The notes: generated from the letters alone by a model not told the origin. A stretch of DNA of 64,000 nucleotides from Flavobacteriaceae bacterium NBU2977 (GCA_019931105.1 JAIOUW010000002.1:434001-498000), one strand, 5' to 3'; positions 16,588 through 25,738 are shown, counted from the stretch's first letter. Translations and numbers: made by a program.

Positions 16588-17838
16588 ATGAAAAATACTT
16601 TATCCTACAACCATATATTCGGATGTATTTTCGCCATTCTATCCTTTTCAATATATGGGCAATCCGCGCAGACAAGCAAGTTCGACAATTCTACTATTGC
16701 CTTGGCCCAGGCCACTGACAAACGCTTGAACAACTATTTAGAGCTTAAAAGGCTGGGCTATGAAAACAAAGCGATTTTCGAAGACCTCGGAAATGCCAGT
16801 TTTTTGGCTGAGAATTATGACGATGCCATTTTTTGGTACAAGAAGTTAAAAGCAATCAGTAAAGATGGAGAATTACCCGAAAGCTACCTCAAAAGATTCA
16901 AGTATGCTTCCCGAAAGTCGGATCCCGAATCGTCATCAACAGTTAACCTCGGTCATGACGAAATGGTCGCCATGGTCAAGGCCGATTATCAAATCGAAAA
17001 GAAAAGGCAAAGTAGGTTTAGAGATTTCGAGTTCACCCCTTCAGGCGAACTTATTACCGATGCCGTAAGGCCCATAGACCGCGGTCTAGAACCCTTAATG
17101 GAAGAGATTATGACCACCGAAAACGCTTATGTAGCACCTATCGCTGTTACCGACAATGGCAATACCGCCTACTTCAGCAAGGCCGTTTACCTAAAGCCTT
17201 TGTACGGTATTTTTTCGAAAAAGGAATTGGTGCATAAAATATTCAGGGCCGAAAAGGTAAACGGACAATGGCAAAATATAAAACAGCTCTCTCTTTGCCC
17301 CAAATATGCTTCGGCGAAACATCCAACAATTTCCAGTGATGGCAAGCGCTTGTTCTTTGCCTCCAACATGCCCGGAACATTTGGCAATTACGATATCTAT
17401 GTCTCACACATCAAAAAAGACGGCACGGTCGGCGTCGCCATGAACTTGGGAGAAAAGATAAACACCAAAAAGAATGACCTTTATCCGAATCTTATGGCAA
17501 ACAACACTTTATTCTTTGCCTCGGATGGTCATAAGGGATTCGGAGGCCTTGATGTGTACATGGCCCAAGTCGGTTCGAGCAGCGTTGATTGGTCGGTCAA
17601 TCTTGGAAGCGATATCAATAGTAAGGATGATGATTTTTCAATTATCATTCAAAAAGGAGATAGAATAGGCTATGTAATGTCTAACCGAGGAAACGATAGA
17701 AACTCCGTGCAACATGTTGCCTTTTACTTCAACAATGAATACGACAGGCCTGTACGGAAAAAGGAGTACGACCTCTTTGATATTCTCAACAATACGGACA
17801 AAATCGATTATTCGACCACTGTTTTCGAAAATGAATAG
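16588..17838 (+). CDS. PD40-repeat exported protein, PorP/SprF partner without OmpA domain
   Basis: Exported protein of 416 aa with a signal peptide ending near IYGQS. Residues about 45-115 look like TPR helices (GYENKAIFEDLGNASFLAEN, DDAIFWYKKLK). Residues about 190-375 contain PD40 beta-propeller units, with HPTISSDGKRLFFASNMPG and DLYPNLMANNTLFFASDG. This is the start of the OmpA-family proteins that accompany PorP/SprF proteins in Bacteroidota, but those usually exceed 600 aa and end in an OmpA peptidoglycan-binding domain, which is absent here: the frame simply stops at 17838. The PorP-like gene follows after 137 nt. Confidence 0.8.
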   Translation: MKNTLSYNHIFGCIFAILSFSIYGQSAQTSKFDNSTIALAQATDKRLNNYLELKRLGYENKAIFEDLGNASFLAENYDDAIFWYKKLKAISKDGELPESYLKRFKYASRKSDPESSSTVNLGHDEMVAMVKADYQIEKKRQSRFRDFEFTPSGELITDAVRPIDRGLEPLMEEIMTTENAYVAPIAVTDNGNTAYFSKAVYLKPLYGIFSKKELVHKIFRAEKVNGQWQNIKQLSLCPKYASAKHPTISSDGKRLFFASNMPGTFGNYDIYVSHIKKDGTVGVAMNLGEKINTKKNDLYPNLMANNTLFFASDGHKGFGGLDVYMAQVGSSSVDWSVNLGSDINSKDDDFSIIIQKGDRIGYVMSNRGNDRNSVQHVAFYFNNEYDRPVRKKEYDLFDILNNTDKIDYSTTVFENE

Positions 17839-17975
17839 AAGGCGACTTAACCAAAGAGGATTAAATGATCGAGCAAGTTTCTTCGACGGTAGTAAACGGG
17901 TTTTATCGACCACTATCCAACAAGAAATCTATATGAGGGGCACCGGAAAAAGAACAATGCTAATACCCCACTAAG

Positions 17976-19700
17976 ATGAACACCAATAATACATTAATAA
18001 TCAAGTCATGTCTCATGATCCTATTTTTTGGATTAACGGGCGCATATACCGTCCACGGACAGGAAGACAACACCGATTTAGATACCAAAGGCGCGTATCA
18101 CAACCAATTGTTTTTCAATAGGTTCTTGATAAACCCGACATTTTCGCTGGTACGGGAAAATAAATCATATATCAATATTCTTCATAGAAATCAATATGCC
18201 ACTTTCGAGGACAACAGTCAAAACTATTTTCTAGGTTTCAGCAACAAACTCAACGAACGCACCGCTCTAGGAATCAGCGTATATAGCCAATGGCTTGGGG
18301 TCGTTCAAGAATTTGGCTTTAATGCGAACTACGCCACTTCGGTTCAGTTGGGTTCGAACAGCAAACTCAGTTTTGGCACCAATGTTACCTATTTCAATGA
18401 AGGCCTTGACAAGAATCGTGTTATTGCAAATGAAGGAGACCAGGAAATCAATACCGCAAGAAAAGAGAGCAAATTGGCCATTCAACCCGGTATTACCCTC
18501 TCCTTGGGAAACTTTGATTTCGGACTATATGCCAAAGAGCTTTTGAAATACAATCAAACAACGAATGATTTTCTAACGAGCTTGAACGACAAAAGCATCA
18601 AGGCTTCCTTACAGTACACGCATTATTTCACTGCCCAAAGAGGCTTGTTCACCGATGCCCGGCTAATGCCTTTGGTACAACTGGGTAAAAATCCGGATGG
18701 AAGTGTGGATTATATGGGCTCGATATTGCTCGATCTGCCAAAATACGGTTGGCTGCAAAGCAATATCGATGACACCTATGGTATATCTATGGGCTTTGGG
18801 GTCAACCTTAACAAAAGAATGTCACTAGGGTATCTAATGGAAAAAGATATCAAAAAAGAAAACTCCGATCTAGGCTGGAACCATGAAGTATCCCTGGCTT
18901 ATACCTTTCAGGACCGTAATGCCGAATTTGGTGTCTTGGCCGAAAATTCGGTTGACAACAAAATAGATGGTATAGTAAGAAATTATGAGGAGCAGATATT
19001 GAAACTTACCTCAGAGAATAAAAAATTGGCGGAAAACAACAACAGGTCTTCTTCTAAACGCCTAGAATCAAGGAAAAAGAATCGCTCGAACAAAGAGGTT
19101 TCGCCAGTAATTTCAGTTGCAGAAGATGCTTCTGGTTCAATAGCCCATGAGAATCGTTTGATCTTGGACGAGTTGATCTTACGACAAGACTCCGTCGAAT
19201 CGGCCCTCACAGCGGCGTTTGAAAAACGCTTCGAAACGATAGTACGGTTATTAAGAAACGATCTCAAACAGAGTATCGATACGAAATCCAATAAATCAAA
19301 TGCTTTTAAACATACCGTCATGGTCGCCGAAACAAAACCTGAACGGGCGAAAGCAGAGAGTACCAAAAAGAACGATAAGTTTTTGGACCTGCCCATAAAA
19401 GTGTTGGATCAATCACAAATTGTTGGCGTACCATCAGGTTATTATGTTATCGCGAACGTATACAAGACCAAAAAATACCTTACCGCCTTTATGGATGACT
19501 TGAGAAAACAAGGTTTGAACGCAAAGCAATTCTACAATAAAGAAAATGGACTGTATTATGTTTATTTGGCCGATTTCAATGCCAAAGAAGACGCTAGAAT
19601 AGCATCGGTTACCGATCTAAACGGAAAATATCACGATGAAAAATGGATCATGGAGGTCAGTGACAACACGGCCATAGTCAATAATACATATCTTGATTGA
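17976..19700 (+). CDS. PorP/SprF-family outer-membrane protein fused to a C-terminal SPOR domain
   Basis: Outer-membrane protein of 574 aa. A signal peptide (about 1-28) is followed by a PorP/SprF-type barrel (about 35-320), with the family opening FNRFLINPTFSL, then NQYATFEDNSQNYFLGFS and LNERTALGISVYSQWLG. Family members usually end there, at about 300-350 aa. Here a charged, partly coiled linker follows (about 325-480, for example QILKLTSENKKLAEN), then an SPOR domain (about 485-560) with SGYYVIANVYKTKKYLTAF and GLYYVYLADF. SPOR domains bind peptidoglycan stripped of stem peptides. PorP proteins serve type IX secretion and attachment of surface proteins; the exact job here is inferred. A terminator follows. 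Confidence 0.82.
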   Translation: MNTNNTLIIKSCLMILFFGLTGAYTVHGQEDNTDLDTKGAYHNQLFFNRFLINPTFSLVRENKSYINILHRNQYATFEDNSQNYFLGFSNKLNERTALGISVYSQWLGVVQEFGFNANYATSVQLGSNSKLSFGTNVTYFNEGLDKNRVIANEGDQEINTARKESKLAIQPGITLSLGNFDFGLYAKELLKYNQTTNDFLTSLNDKSIKASLQYTHYFTAQRGLFTDARLMPLVQLGKNPDGSVDYMGSILLDLPKYGWLQSNIDDTYGISMGFGVNLNKRMSLGYLMEKDIKKENSDLGWNHEVSLAYTFQDRNAEFGVLAENSVDNKIDGIVRNYEEQILKLTSENKKLAENNNRSSSKRLESRKKNRSNKEVSPVISVAEDASGSIAHENRLILDELILRQDSVESALTAAFEKRFETIVRLLRNDLKQSIDTKSNKSNAFKHTVMVAETKPERAKAESTKKNDKFLDLPIKVLDQSQIVGVPSGYYVIANVYKTKKYLTAFMDDLRKQGLNAKQFYNKENGLYYVYLADFNAKEDARIASVTDLNGKYHDEKWIMEVSDNTAIVNNTYLD

Positions 19701-20348
19701 AGGTTTCATCAATACTATTAAAAGTTAACAGTGGGTCCTGGTTTTTGTGGTTGGAAACTGGGTTAATTAATAGCGGGGCAATGCCCCGCTATTTAAATTT
19801 AAGATTGTTCTTTGAACATCTAAAACAAATCACAAGCATGCATTTGAACGAAAATACTTACTTTTGGTTCGGATGTGAATTTTTTTTTTCTATGTTTGGA
19901 AAAGATAAAAGCATAAAGAACTATTGTCGAACCCCCAAAACCCCACTACATGGAAACTTACCTACCCCACAACCACAACCATGAAAACAGTGCTATTTCC
20001 GTAGCAAAATTTCCCAGTATCGAAAAGGTCAAATACCGGCACTCTTTCTAAAGCTATTTGTACCTAGACCAATTTTTCTACATCGACATTTTCGGACAGC
20101 GCTAAAAAAGTTGTTTCATTATCGGGTAGACTAATACCCCATTGAATAAACTCCTTTTCAAGTTTTTCCGAATAACATTTTTAAAACCTGCACTCTATGG
20201 GCGTTGTAGCCCAAGGCTGCATGTCAAGTGTCATGTATTGATACAATTCAACTGAGACCTAAGAAGTCTGCAGTAAAAACCTACTTGTTACAACCAAGGT
20301 TGCCAAAGACCGTTTTGTCCTACTAGGCACCATCAAACCCAAATTAAA
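19701..20348. other. 648-bp gap with terminator and possible gene remnant
   Basis: The front holds the terminator of the PorP-SPOR gene. A 95-codon frame at 19697-19984 crosses that terminator and is not credible. On the minus strand, about 20172-20064 reads as an open stretch of 35 codons ending in TAG, containing EKLEKEFIQWGISLPDN, which looks protein-like but has no start codon; it may be the decayed end of a gene. On the plus strand a 33-codon frame (19950-20051) is rich in His and Asn and unconvincing. No RNA gene recognised. Confidence 0.45.
19771..19800 (+). terminator. Rho-independent terminator after the PorP-SPOR gene
   Basis: TAGCGGGGC (19771-19779) and GCCCCGCTA (19783-19791) form a 9-bp GC-rich stem with the 3-nt loop AAT, followed by TTTAAATTT. 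It lies 71 nt after the stop codon. Confidence 0.8.
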
Positions 20349-20981
20349 ATGAACCATAATACCCCACTGAAGTTTATCGTAATCGATAATGATAGAAAAC
20401 TACATGAAATCTATAGAAATTACTTTGAAAGCTATTTAGAGTATTCGTTAACAGCTATTTATACGACAGCTCAAGAGGCCTTATATGATTATGAACGAAC
20501 ATTCCCGGACGTTATTTTTTGCGAGGTGACACTTCCCGGCGTTGCCGGAATCGAGGCGATCAAACTTTTTAGAAAAAAAGACTCCGATGTAAAAGTCATA
20601 ATGATGAGTACGAACAATGCATTTGAACTTGTAAAGAAAACGTTCAAAAATGGCGCCAACGGATTTATCACCAAGCCCATAAGTGAAAGAAGCCTGTACA
20701 ATGCCCTCGATTCGATAAAAATCGAAGGAACTACGATCAGTAATGATATTGCAAGCAAAATAATCGCGAAGTTTCAAAGGAAATCACGCCATTTTTTTTC
20801 GGAAAGGGAAAATCAGGTTATCGATTATCTATGCCAAGGGGCCACTTATAAGACCATCGCCGAAAAATTATTCGTTACGGCCAGCGCAGTTAACTTTCAT
20901 GTTCAGAATATCTATCTGAAGCTAGATGTAAACTCAAAATCGGAAGCCTTGACAAAGTTGCAAGAACTGGAACGAATATAA
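20349..20981 (+). CDS. Orphan NarL/FixJ-type response regulator with Glu at the phosphorylation site
   Basis: Transcription regulator of 210 aa. The receiver domain (about 7-120) has the acidic pair in IDNDRK (Asp13, Asp15), Thr88 in MMSTNN and Lys109 in ITKP. The usual phosphorylated Asp is replaced by Glu59: the segment reads PDVIFCEVTLPGVAG where most members have D before the x-x-P. Asp to Glu at this site often mimics the phosphorylated state, so the protein may be constitutively active. The C-terminal LuxR-type helix-turn-helix (about 148-205) is intact, with SERENQVIDYLCQG, KTIAEKLFVTASAVNFH and IYLKL. No histidine kinase gene is near. Control of the adjacent PorP/PD40 genes is possible but not shown. 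Confidence 0.88.
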   Translation: MNHNTPLKFIVIDNDRKLHEIYRNYFESYLEYSLTAIYTTAQEALYDYERTFPDVIFCEVTLPGVAGIEAIKLFRKKDSDVKVIMMSTNNAFELVKKTFKNGANGFITKPISERSLYNALDSIKIEGTTISNDIASKIIAKFQRKSRHFFSERENQVIDYLCQGATYKTIAEKLFVTASAVNFHVQNIYLKLDVNSKSEALTKLQELERI

Positions 20982-21051
20982 CCCCTAGGATAAGATTCTT
21001 GACAATGACTAGAGTAGTTTGGGTCGGTATAAACCCATTGAACACCTAATT

Positions 21052-21067
21052 CACAAAATAATTTGTG
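21052..21067 (+). promoter_or_regulatory. Short dyad upstream of the M20 peptidase gene
   Basis: CACAAA and TTTGTG form a 6-bp inverted repeat around ATAA, 88 nt before the start codon of the peptidase. It is a candidate operator only. Confidence 0.25.
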
Positions 21068-21154
21068 TACATTGTGGCGCTTGAAATTGAAACGTGGTCA
21101 TAAATCGTTCAATTTTATTGCCAACACCGAACTAAGTCATTATCCATTACCGAA

Positions 21155-22582
21155 ATGAAAAAACTCATCTATACGATATTGGCCATTTTTGCAATATTGG
21201 CCATTGTTCTCGTATTCAATACGCTTATGCTGACATCAAGGCAAATAGCGCCGGAACCTCTTAAAAAACTTGATATTCCGGATAAGGTCTTGCAAAACCT
21301 GTCCAAATCAATTCAGTTCAAAACGATTTCCTATAACGAAGATGCCATACCCGATTCAACGGCTTTCAATGGTTTTCATGATTTTTTGATCGAGACGTTC
21401 CCGTTGACCCATGCATCTCTTTCTCTGGAAAAAATCAGCGGGTATAGTTTACTCTACAAATGGGAAGGAACGGATTCCGATAAAAAACCGATCATTTTGA
21501 TGTCGCATCAAGACGTTGTCCCTGTGGACGAACCTACGCTGAAGGATTGGGAAGCAGGGCCGTTTACCGGAAAAATAACCGCGACGGATATTGTCGGTCG
21601 GGGAACCATGGATGATAAAAGCTCCCTAATGGGTGTAATGGAATCGGTCGAAAGACTTTTGAGCGAATCATTCGCACCGTCCCGAACAATTTATCTTGCA
21701 TTTGGCCATGACGAAGAGGTCGGCGGTAAAAACGGTGCCGGTCAAATAGCGGAATACCTTGAGAAAAAAGGAGTCAAGGCCGCCATGACCTTGGATGAGG
21801 GAGGTTTTCTCGCGGAAGGCCTGGTACCCGGTGTCGATAACCCCGTTGCCATGGTCAATTTGGCCGAAAAAGGATTTGCCTCGTTCCGACTGATCGTCGA
21901 AACTACCGGAGGGCATAGTTCACAACCGCCGCGTGAGAACACCATCGGCATGTTGGCACAGGCGATCGTAGATCTTGAGAACAACCAATTACCCTACAAA
22001 CTGGTGGAACCGATCAACTATCAATTCGAATATTTGGGTGCCGAACTACCCTTTTTCAAAAGGTTGGCCTTTGCCAATCCTTGGTTGTTGAAAACGCCTA
22101 TTTTGGAAGCATTAAATGCCCACACGACTACGGCACCGACTATAGTGGAAGGCGGCGTAAAGAACAATGTTATTCCCACAGTGGCCGAGGCGACCATAAA
22201 CTTTAGAATATTGCCCGGGGAAACCATTGAATCGGTGCAAAAACATATCGAAAAGACGATCAACGATAAAATCCGTGTGGAGCCCGTCGGGTTTTTGACC
22301 AATCCCTCGCCCGTTTCAAGTATCGACTCTGAAAACTTCAAAAATCTCGAAAAGACCATACGATCTGTTTTTCCAGATGCCATAGTAGTACCAGGACTAG
22401 TGGGCGGGGGTACCGATGCCCGATATTTTTATGGAATTTCTGATGATGTCTATCGGTTTTACCCTTTGCGGATCAATGAAGGTAATATGACAGGATTTCA
22501 TGGTATCGATGAAAAAATCAATAAGGAAAACTATAAGGAAATCATTGCCTTTACCTACCACTTGATAAAAGCGTTCAACTAA
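21155..22582 (+). CDS. M20-family zinc peptidase (PM20D1/carboxypeptidase S-like), membrane-anchored
   Basis: Metallopeptidase or N-acyl-amino-acid hydrolase of 475 aa. One N-terminal membrane helix (about 5-27) suggests a membrane-anchored enzyme facing the periplasm. Metal and catalytic residues are visible: His118 and Asp120 in MSHQDVVPV, Asp153 in GTMDDKSS, the Glu pair 187-188 in GHDEEVGG, and a late His in TGFHG. The dimerisation domain segment GGHSSQPPREN is also present. The length and the motif DVVPVDEPTLKDWEAGPF match the PM20D1/CPS1 group, which splits or forms N-acyl amino acids; a dipeptidase is the alternative. Its 3' end faces the TIR gene, 11 nt away. Confidence 0.88.
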   Translation: MKKLIYTILAIFAILAIVLVFNTLMLTSRQIAPEPLKKLDIPDKVLQNLSKSIQFKTISYNEDAIPDSTAFNGFHDFLIETFPLTHASLSLEKISGYSLLYKWEGTDSDKKPIILMSHQDVVPVDEPTLKDWEAGPFTGKITATDIVGRGTMDDKSSLMGVMESVERLLSESFAPSRTIYLAFGHDEEVGGKNGAGQIAEYLEKKGVKAAMTLDEGGFLAEGLVPGVDNPVAMVNLAEKGFASFRLIVETTGGHSSQPPRENTIGMLAQAIVDLENNQLPYKLVEPINYQFEYLGAELPFFKRLAFANPWLLKTPILEALNAHTTTAPTIVEGGVKNNVIPTVAEATINFRILPGETIESVQKHIEKTINDKIRVEPVGFLTNPSPVSSIDSENFKNLEKTIRSVFPDAIVVPGLVGGGTDARYFYGISDDVYRFYPLRINEGNMTGFHGIDEKINKENYKEIIAFTYHLIKAFN

Positions 22583-22593
22583 ACGCCACTATA

Positions 22594-24021
22594 TTATCGG
22601 CTAAAATCCCGAACGGCCCTGACCAAAAATCTTCGGCCCTCGACCGCTTTATTGTAATGGTATGAGGCATTGCCATCACGAAACCGTAATAAGCGGGCCT
22701 GGTATTCATCATAATCCGTGGCGCTCCAATAAAGTCCACCATCGAATCTCCCGCTGTTGTCCGCCCCCGGTCCGATAGTTCGATACATGATCTGCAATTC
22801 TTCTAAGGTAGGCAACCGCCATCCTTCACCTAACTGCATATCGATTTTCATGGCATCTTGCCATGGCATCGGGCCGGCATCTTCTTGATGCGCTATCTTA
22901 CCCGTTTTTCCGGAAGGAGCAATTTCGAACACGATTCCGCCATCATACGAATCCCCAATAGCCAATTTCGCAGTGGAACCTTCGTCGTCGGGGACAATCG
23001 TTTCGGCGGATGGCGAACCGACAGAATCTTGAGTGGCTATGGTATCGGAATTTATAACGGGCGGAGTCTCTTCTTTTGGGCCATTTCCAGATTTTGAGAA
23101 AAATAGAATAGCTGCAATACCAAGTGCCACAATTAACAAGCCGATGAAAATTCGTTTCCGTGGGGTACGGTTTTCTTCAATCAATACTCCACCATTATCA
23201 TCAATGGAATTTCTAACAGATTCTTGTTCAAAATTAGTTCTTCGCTCCTCCTCTACTCCTTTTTGATATTCCGCTTCTTTTTTCGACCGTTCTTCGGTCG
23301 CCATACGTTGCGCCTCGATTTCTTGCCTTATTCTTTTCTCTTCCTCAACTTTTTTTGCTGCTTCGGCCTCCTGTTTTAATTTATGTTCCGCCGCTTCCAT
23401 TCTAACCTTTTCATCACGGATACGCCGCTCCTCGGCCAATCGTTTGGCTTCCGCTTCCTTTTTAAAATCCATGGCCAACTGATCTTCTTTCTTTATAGTC
23501 GGAGGCTCTTTTTCTTGATTTCGGACCGAACTTGGCCCAGTTGTAATTCCGCCACCGAATTCAACAAAATGTTCAATATGTGATGCGACGTTTTTAAACA
23601 CCTTATCCAAAGAATCCCAACTTTTAACGGGCTTCCCTCCTTCCGGCAAAACATGCAGTTCCTTAAAGCTAAAGTTGTATTCGTCGGACTCAAAATTGGT
23701 GTCCCACGGACAATCATCAAGAATTATAGGAATAATCTTTGCTTCGCCCGCTTTATAACGGTCTATCACCTGTTTGAATTCCAATTGCTTTACAAACTCT
23801 GAATGCATGAACGCATTGCTCAGCATCAAAAGAAAGACGTTCGTCTGGTCGATCCGTGATGCTTCGCGAGGTTGCCAAAGTTGATCGCAATGAATAGGGT
23901 CATCGTACCAAGTATGCACATTTTGGTCCTTTTCAAGAGATTTCAGACGATGTAAAAGCTGAAATACCAACGCCTCGTCCACTGAAGCGTAGATTGTATA
24001 AATATTTGATTTTTCGGCCAT
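22594..24021 (-). CDS. TIR-domain, coiled-coil, single-pass membrane protein with C-terminal DUF1566 domain
   Basis: Protein of 475 aa. Residues 1-150 form a TIR domain (IYTIYASVDEALVFQLLHRL, WYDDPIHCD, VFLLMLSNAFMHSEF, KIIPIILDDCPW). Glu81 in QLEF sits where NAD-cleaving TIR domains have their catalytic Glu. Residues about 175-265 are a long Glu/Lys/Arg-rich coiled coil. A membrane helix follows (about 290-309, IFIGLLIVALGIAAILFF). After a Ser/Thr/Pro linker, residues about 355-475 form a DUF1566 domain (WRLPTLEELQIMYRTI, GLYWSATDYDEY, FLVRAVRD). The layout puts TIR in the cytoplasm and DUF1566 outside the inner membrane. Bacterial TIR proteins act in anti-phage defence or scaffolding; no partner effector gene is adjacent. 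Confidence 0.82.
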   Translation of the reverse strand: MAEKSNIYTIYASVDEALVFQLLHRLKSLEKDQNVHTWYDDPIHCDQLWQPREASRIDQTNVFLLMLSNAFMHSEFVKQLEFKQVIDRYKAGEAKIIPIILDDCPWDTNFESDEYNFSFKELHVLPEGGKPVKSWDSLDKVFKNVASHIEHFVEFGGGITTGPSSVRNQEKEPPTIKKEDQLAMDFKKEAEAKRLAEERRIRDEKVRMEAAEHKLKQEAEAAKKVEEEKRIRQEIEAQRMATEERSKKEAEYQKGVEEERRTNFEQESVRNSIDDNGGVLIEENRTPRKRIFIGLLIVALGIAAILFFSKSGNGPKEETPPVINSDTIATQDSVGSPSAETIVPDDEGSTAKLAIGDSYDGGIVFEIAPSGKTGKIAHQEDAGPMPWQDAMKIDMQLGEGWRLPTLEELQIMYRTIGPGADNSGRFDGGLYWSATDYDEYQARLLRFRDGNASYHYNKAVEGRRFLVRAVRDFSR

Positions 24022-24146
24022 TGCAGTTACAATTTAGTAAATATCGAGGAAACTATAAACTACATAAAACCGTTTGAATTGCTAATCCTTAATTCGTAGT
24101 ATGAACCATGGACTTGTACTTAAAATTTTGGACTTCGTACCTCAAG

Positions 24147-25682
24147 TTACCCCAACCACCCCTCGCGATCCAGACTGCGATACTGAATGGCCTCACCGAT
24201 ATGGTTGCCATTGACCTCATCAGAATTTTCTAGATCGGCGATCGTTCGCGCCACTTTTAAAATACGATCATAGGCCCGTGCCGAAAGGTTTAGGCGTTCC
24301 ATGGCATTTTTGAGCATGGTTTTAGAGGCTTCGTCCAACCTGCAATATTCCCGTATCTGTTTGGTGTTCATTTGGGCGTTGTAATGCACGTTTTCCAGTT
24401 CGGCGAAGCGTTCGCTCTGTACGGCCCTTGCGGCACTCACCCGTTTTCTGATTTCAACACTGGATTCGCCTTTTCGATCATCGGATAGTTTCTCAAAAGG
24501 CACAGGGGTTACCTCGATATGAATGTCGATGCGATCCAACAAAGGCCCTGAGATCTTGCTCAGATACCGCTGCATCTCGGCCGGGGAAGAAGTTACAGGG
24601 GCATCGGGGTCGTTAAAATACCCCCCAGGACTGGGGTTCATACTCGCCACCAACATAAAACTACTGGGGTACGTAACTGTAAATCGTGCCCGCGAAATGG
24701 TAACTTCGCGGTCTTCCAAAGGTTGGCGCATCACTTCGAGCACCCCGCGTTTGAACTCGGGAAGTTCGTCCAAAAACAATACTCCATTATGCGAAAGTGA
24801 AATCTCCCCCGGTTGGGGATAGGCACCACCGCCGACCAAGGCGACATCTGAAATCGTATGATGCGGACTTCTAAAAGGTCTTTGGGTCATAAGCCCCATA
24901 TTCTTTATTTTTCCGACCACACTATGGATTTTGGTGGTTTCCAAAGCCTCTTGCATGGTCATTGGAGGCAATATTGACGGCAAACGTTTGGCCAGCATCG
25001 TCTTTCCCGCACCCGGTGGGCCTATCAGAATGATATTATGTCCGCCTGCGGCCGCAATTTCCATACAACGTTTTATACTTTCCTGCCCCTTGACATCGGA
25101 AAAATCAAATTCGGGGAAATCAAGATTTTTGTAAAACTCCTTTTCGATATCAACTTCGGTAAGTTCCAAAGGTTCCCCTTTGTCAAAAAATGAAATCACT
25201 TCAGCTATGTTTTCTATTCCATAGACCTCAAGTCCGTCGACAATCGCGGCTTCCATGGCATTTTCCTTCGGAAGAATGAATCCCTTAAAACCTTCTTCTT
25301 TCGCCCTAATGGCGATCGGAAGGGCACCTTTGATAGGTTGCAGGCTCCCGTCCAACGAAAGCTCGCCCATAATGATGTACTTTTCGATGTTCTCGGATCG
25401 TATCTGCCCTGAGGCCGCCAAGATACCCAAGGCCAAGGTCAGGTCATACGCAGATCCTTCTTTTCTTAGATCGGCCGGTGCAAGGTTCAAAGTAATTTTC
25501 TTGCCTGGAATTCTGTATCCGTTGTTCAATAGGGCCGCCGCAATTCTGTAATTGCTCTCTTTTATGGCGTTATCGGGCAAGCCCACCAAATGATAGCCGA
25601 CCCCGGTATCTACGTTCACCTCGACGGTAATGGTCGTTGCCTCGACACCGAAAACGGCGCTTCCGTAAACTTTTGTAAGCAT
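24147..25682 (-). CDS. comM: YifB/ComM-family Mg-chelatase-like AAA ATPase
   Basis: AAA+ helicase of 511 aa that promotes branch migration of DNA during natural transformation in competent species. The N-terminal ChlI-like domain has KVYGSAVFGVEATTITVEV and NLAPADLRKEGSAYDLTLAL. The Walker A motif is GPPGAGKTMLAKRL and the Walker B segment NGVLFLDELPEF. The C-terminal Mg-chelatase domain ends with ARAYDRILKVARTIADLE. Length and domain order are normal. It lies 56 nt after the secreted-protein gene on the same strand, but ComM genes are usually independent, so co-transcription is uncertain. Confidence 0.95.
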   Translation of the reverse strand: MLTKVYGSAVFGVEATTITVEVNVDTGVGYHLVGLPDNAIKESNYRIAAALLNNGYRIPGKKITLNLAPADLRKEGSAYDLTLALGILAASGQIRSENIEKYIIMGELSLDGSLQPIKGALPIAIRAKEEGFKGFILPKENAMEAAIVDGLEVYGIENIAEVISFFDKGEPLELTEVDIEKEFYKNLDFPEFDFSDVKGQESIKRCMEIAAAGGHNIILIGPPGAGKTMLAKRLPSILPPMTMQEALETTKIHSVVGKIKNMGLMTQRPFRSPHHTISDVALVGGGAYPQPGEISLSHNGVLFLDELPEFKRGVLEVMRQPLEDREVTISRARFTVTYPSSFMLVASMNPSPGGYFNDPDAPVTSSPAEMQRYLSKISGPLLDRIDIHIEVTPVPFEKLSDDRKGESSVEIRKRVSAARAVQSERFAELENVHYNAQMNTKQIREYCRLDEASKTMLKNAMERLNLSARAYDRILKVARTIADLENSDEVNGNHIGEAIQYRSLDREGWLG

Positions 25683-25738
25683 TCTTGTTAGTGTTCTGTA
25701 GGCCTAAATGTAATCGTTTCGAAGAACTTTTAGAAATC

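Noticed and set aside
19697-19984. 95-codon frame after the PorP-SPOR gene
   Set aside because: It runs through a strong terminator hairpin and has low-complexity ends.
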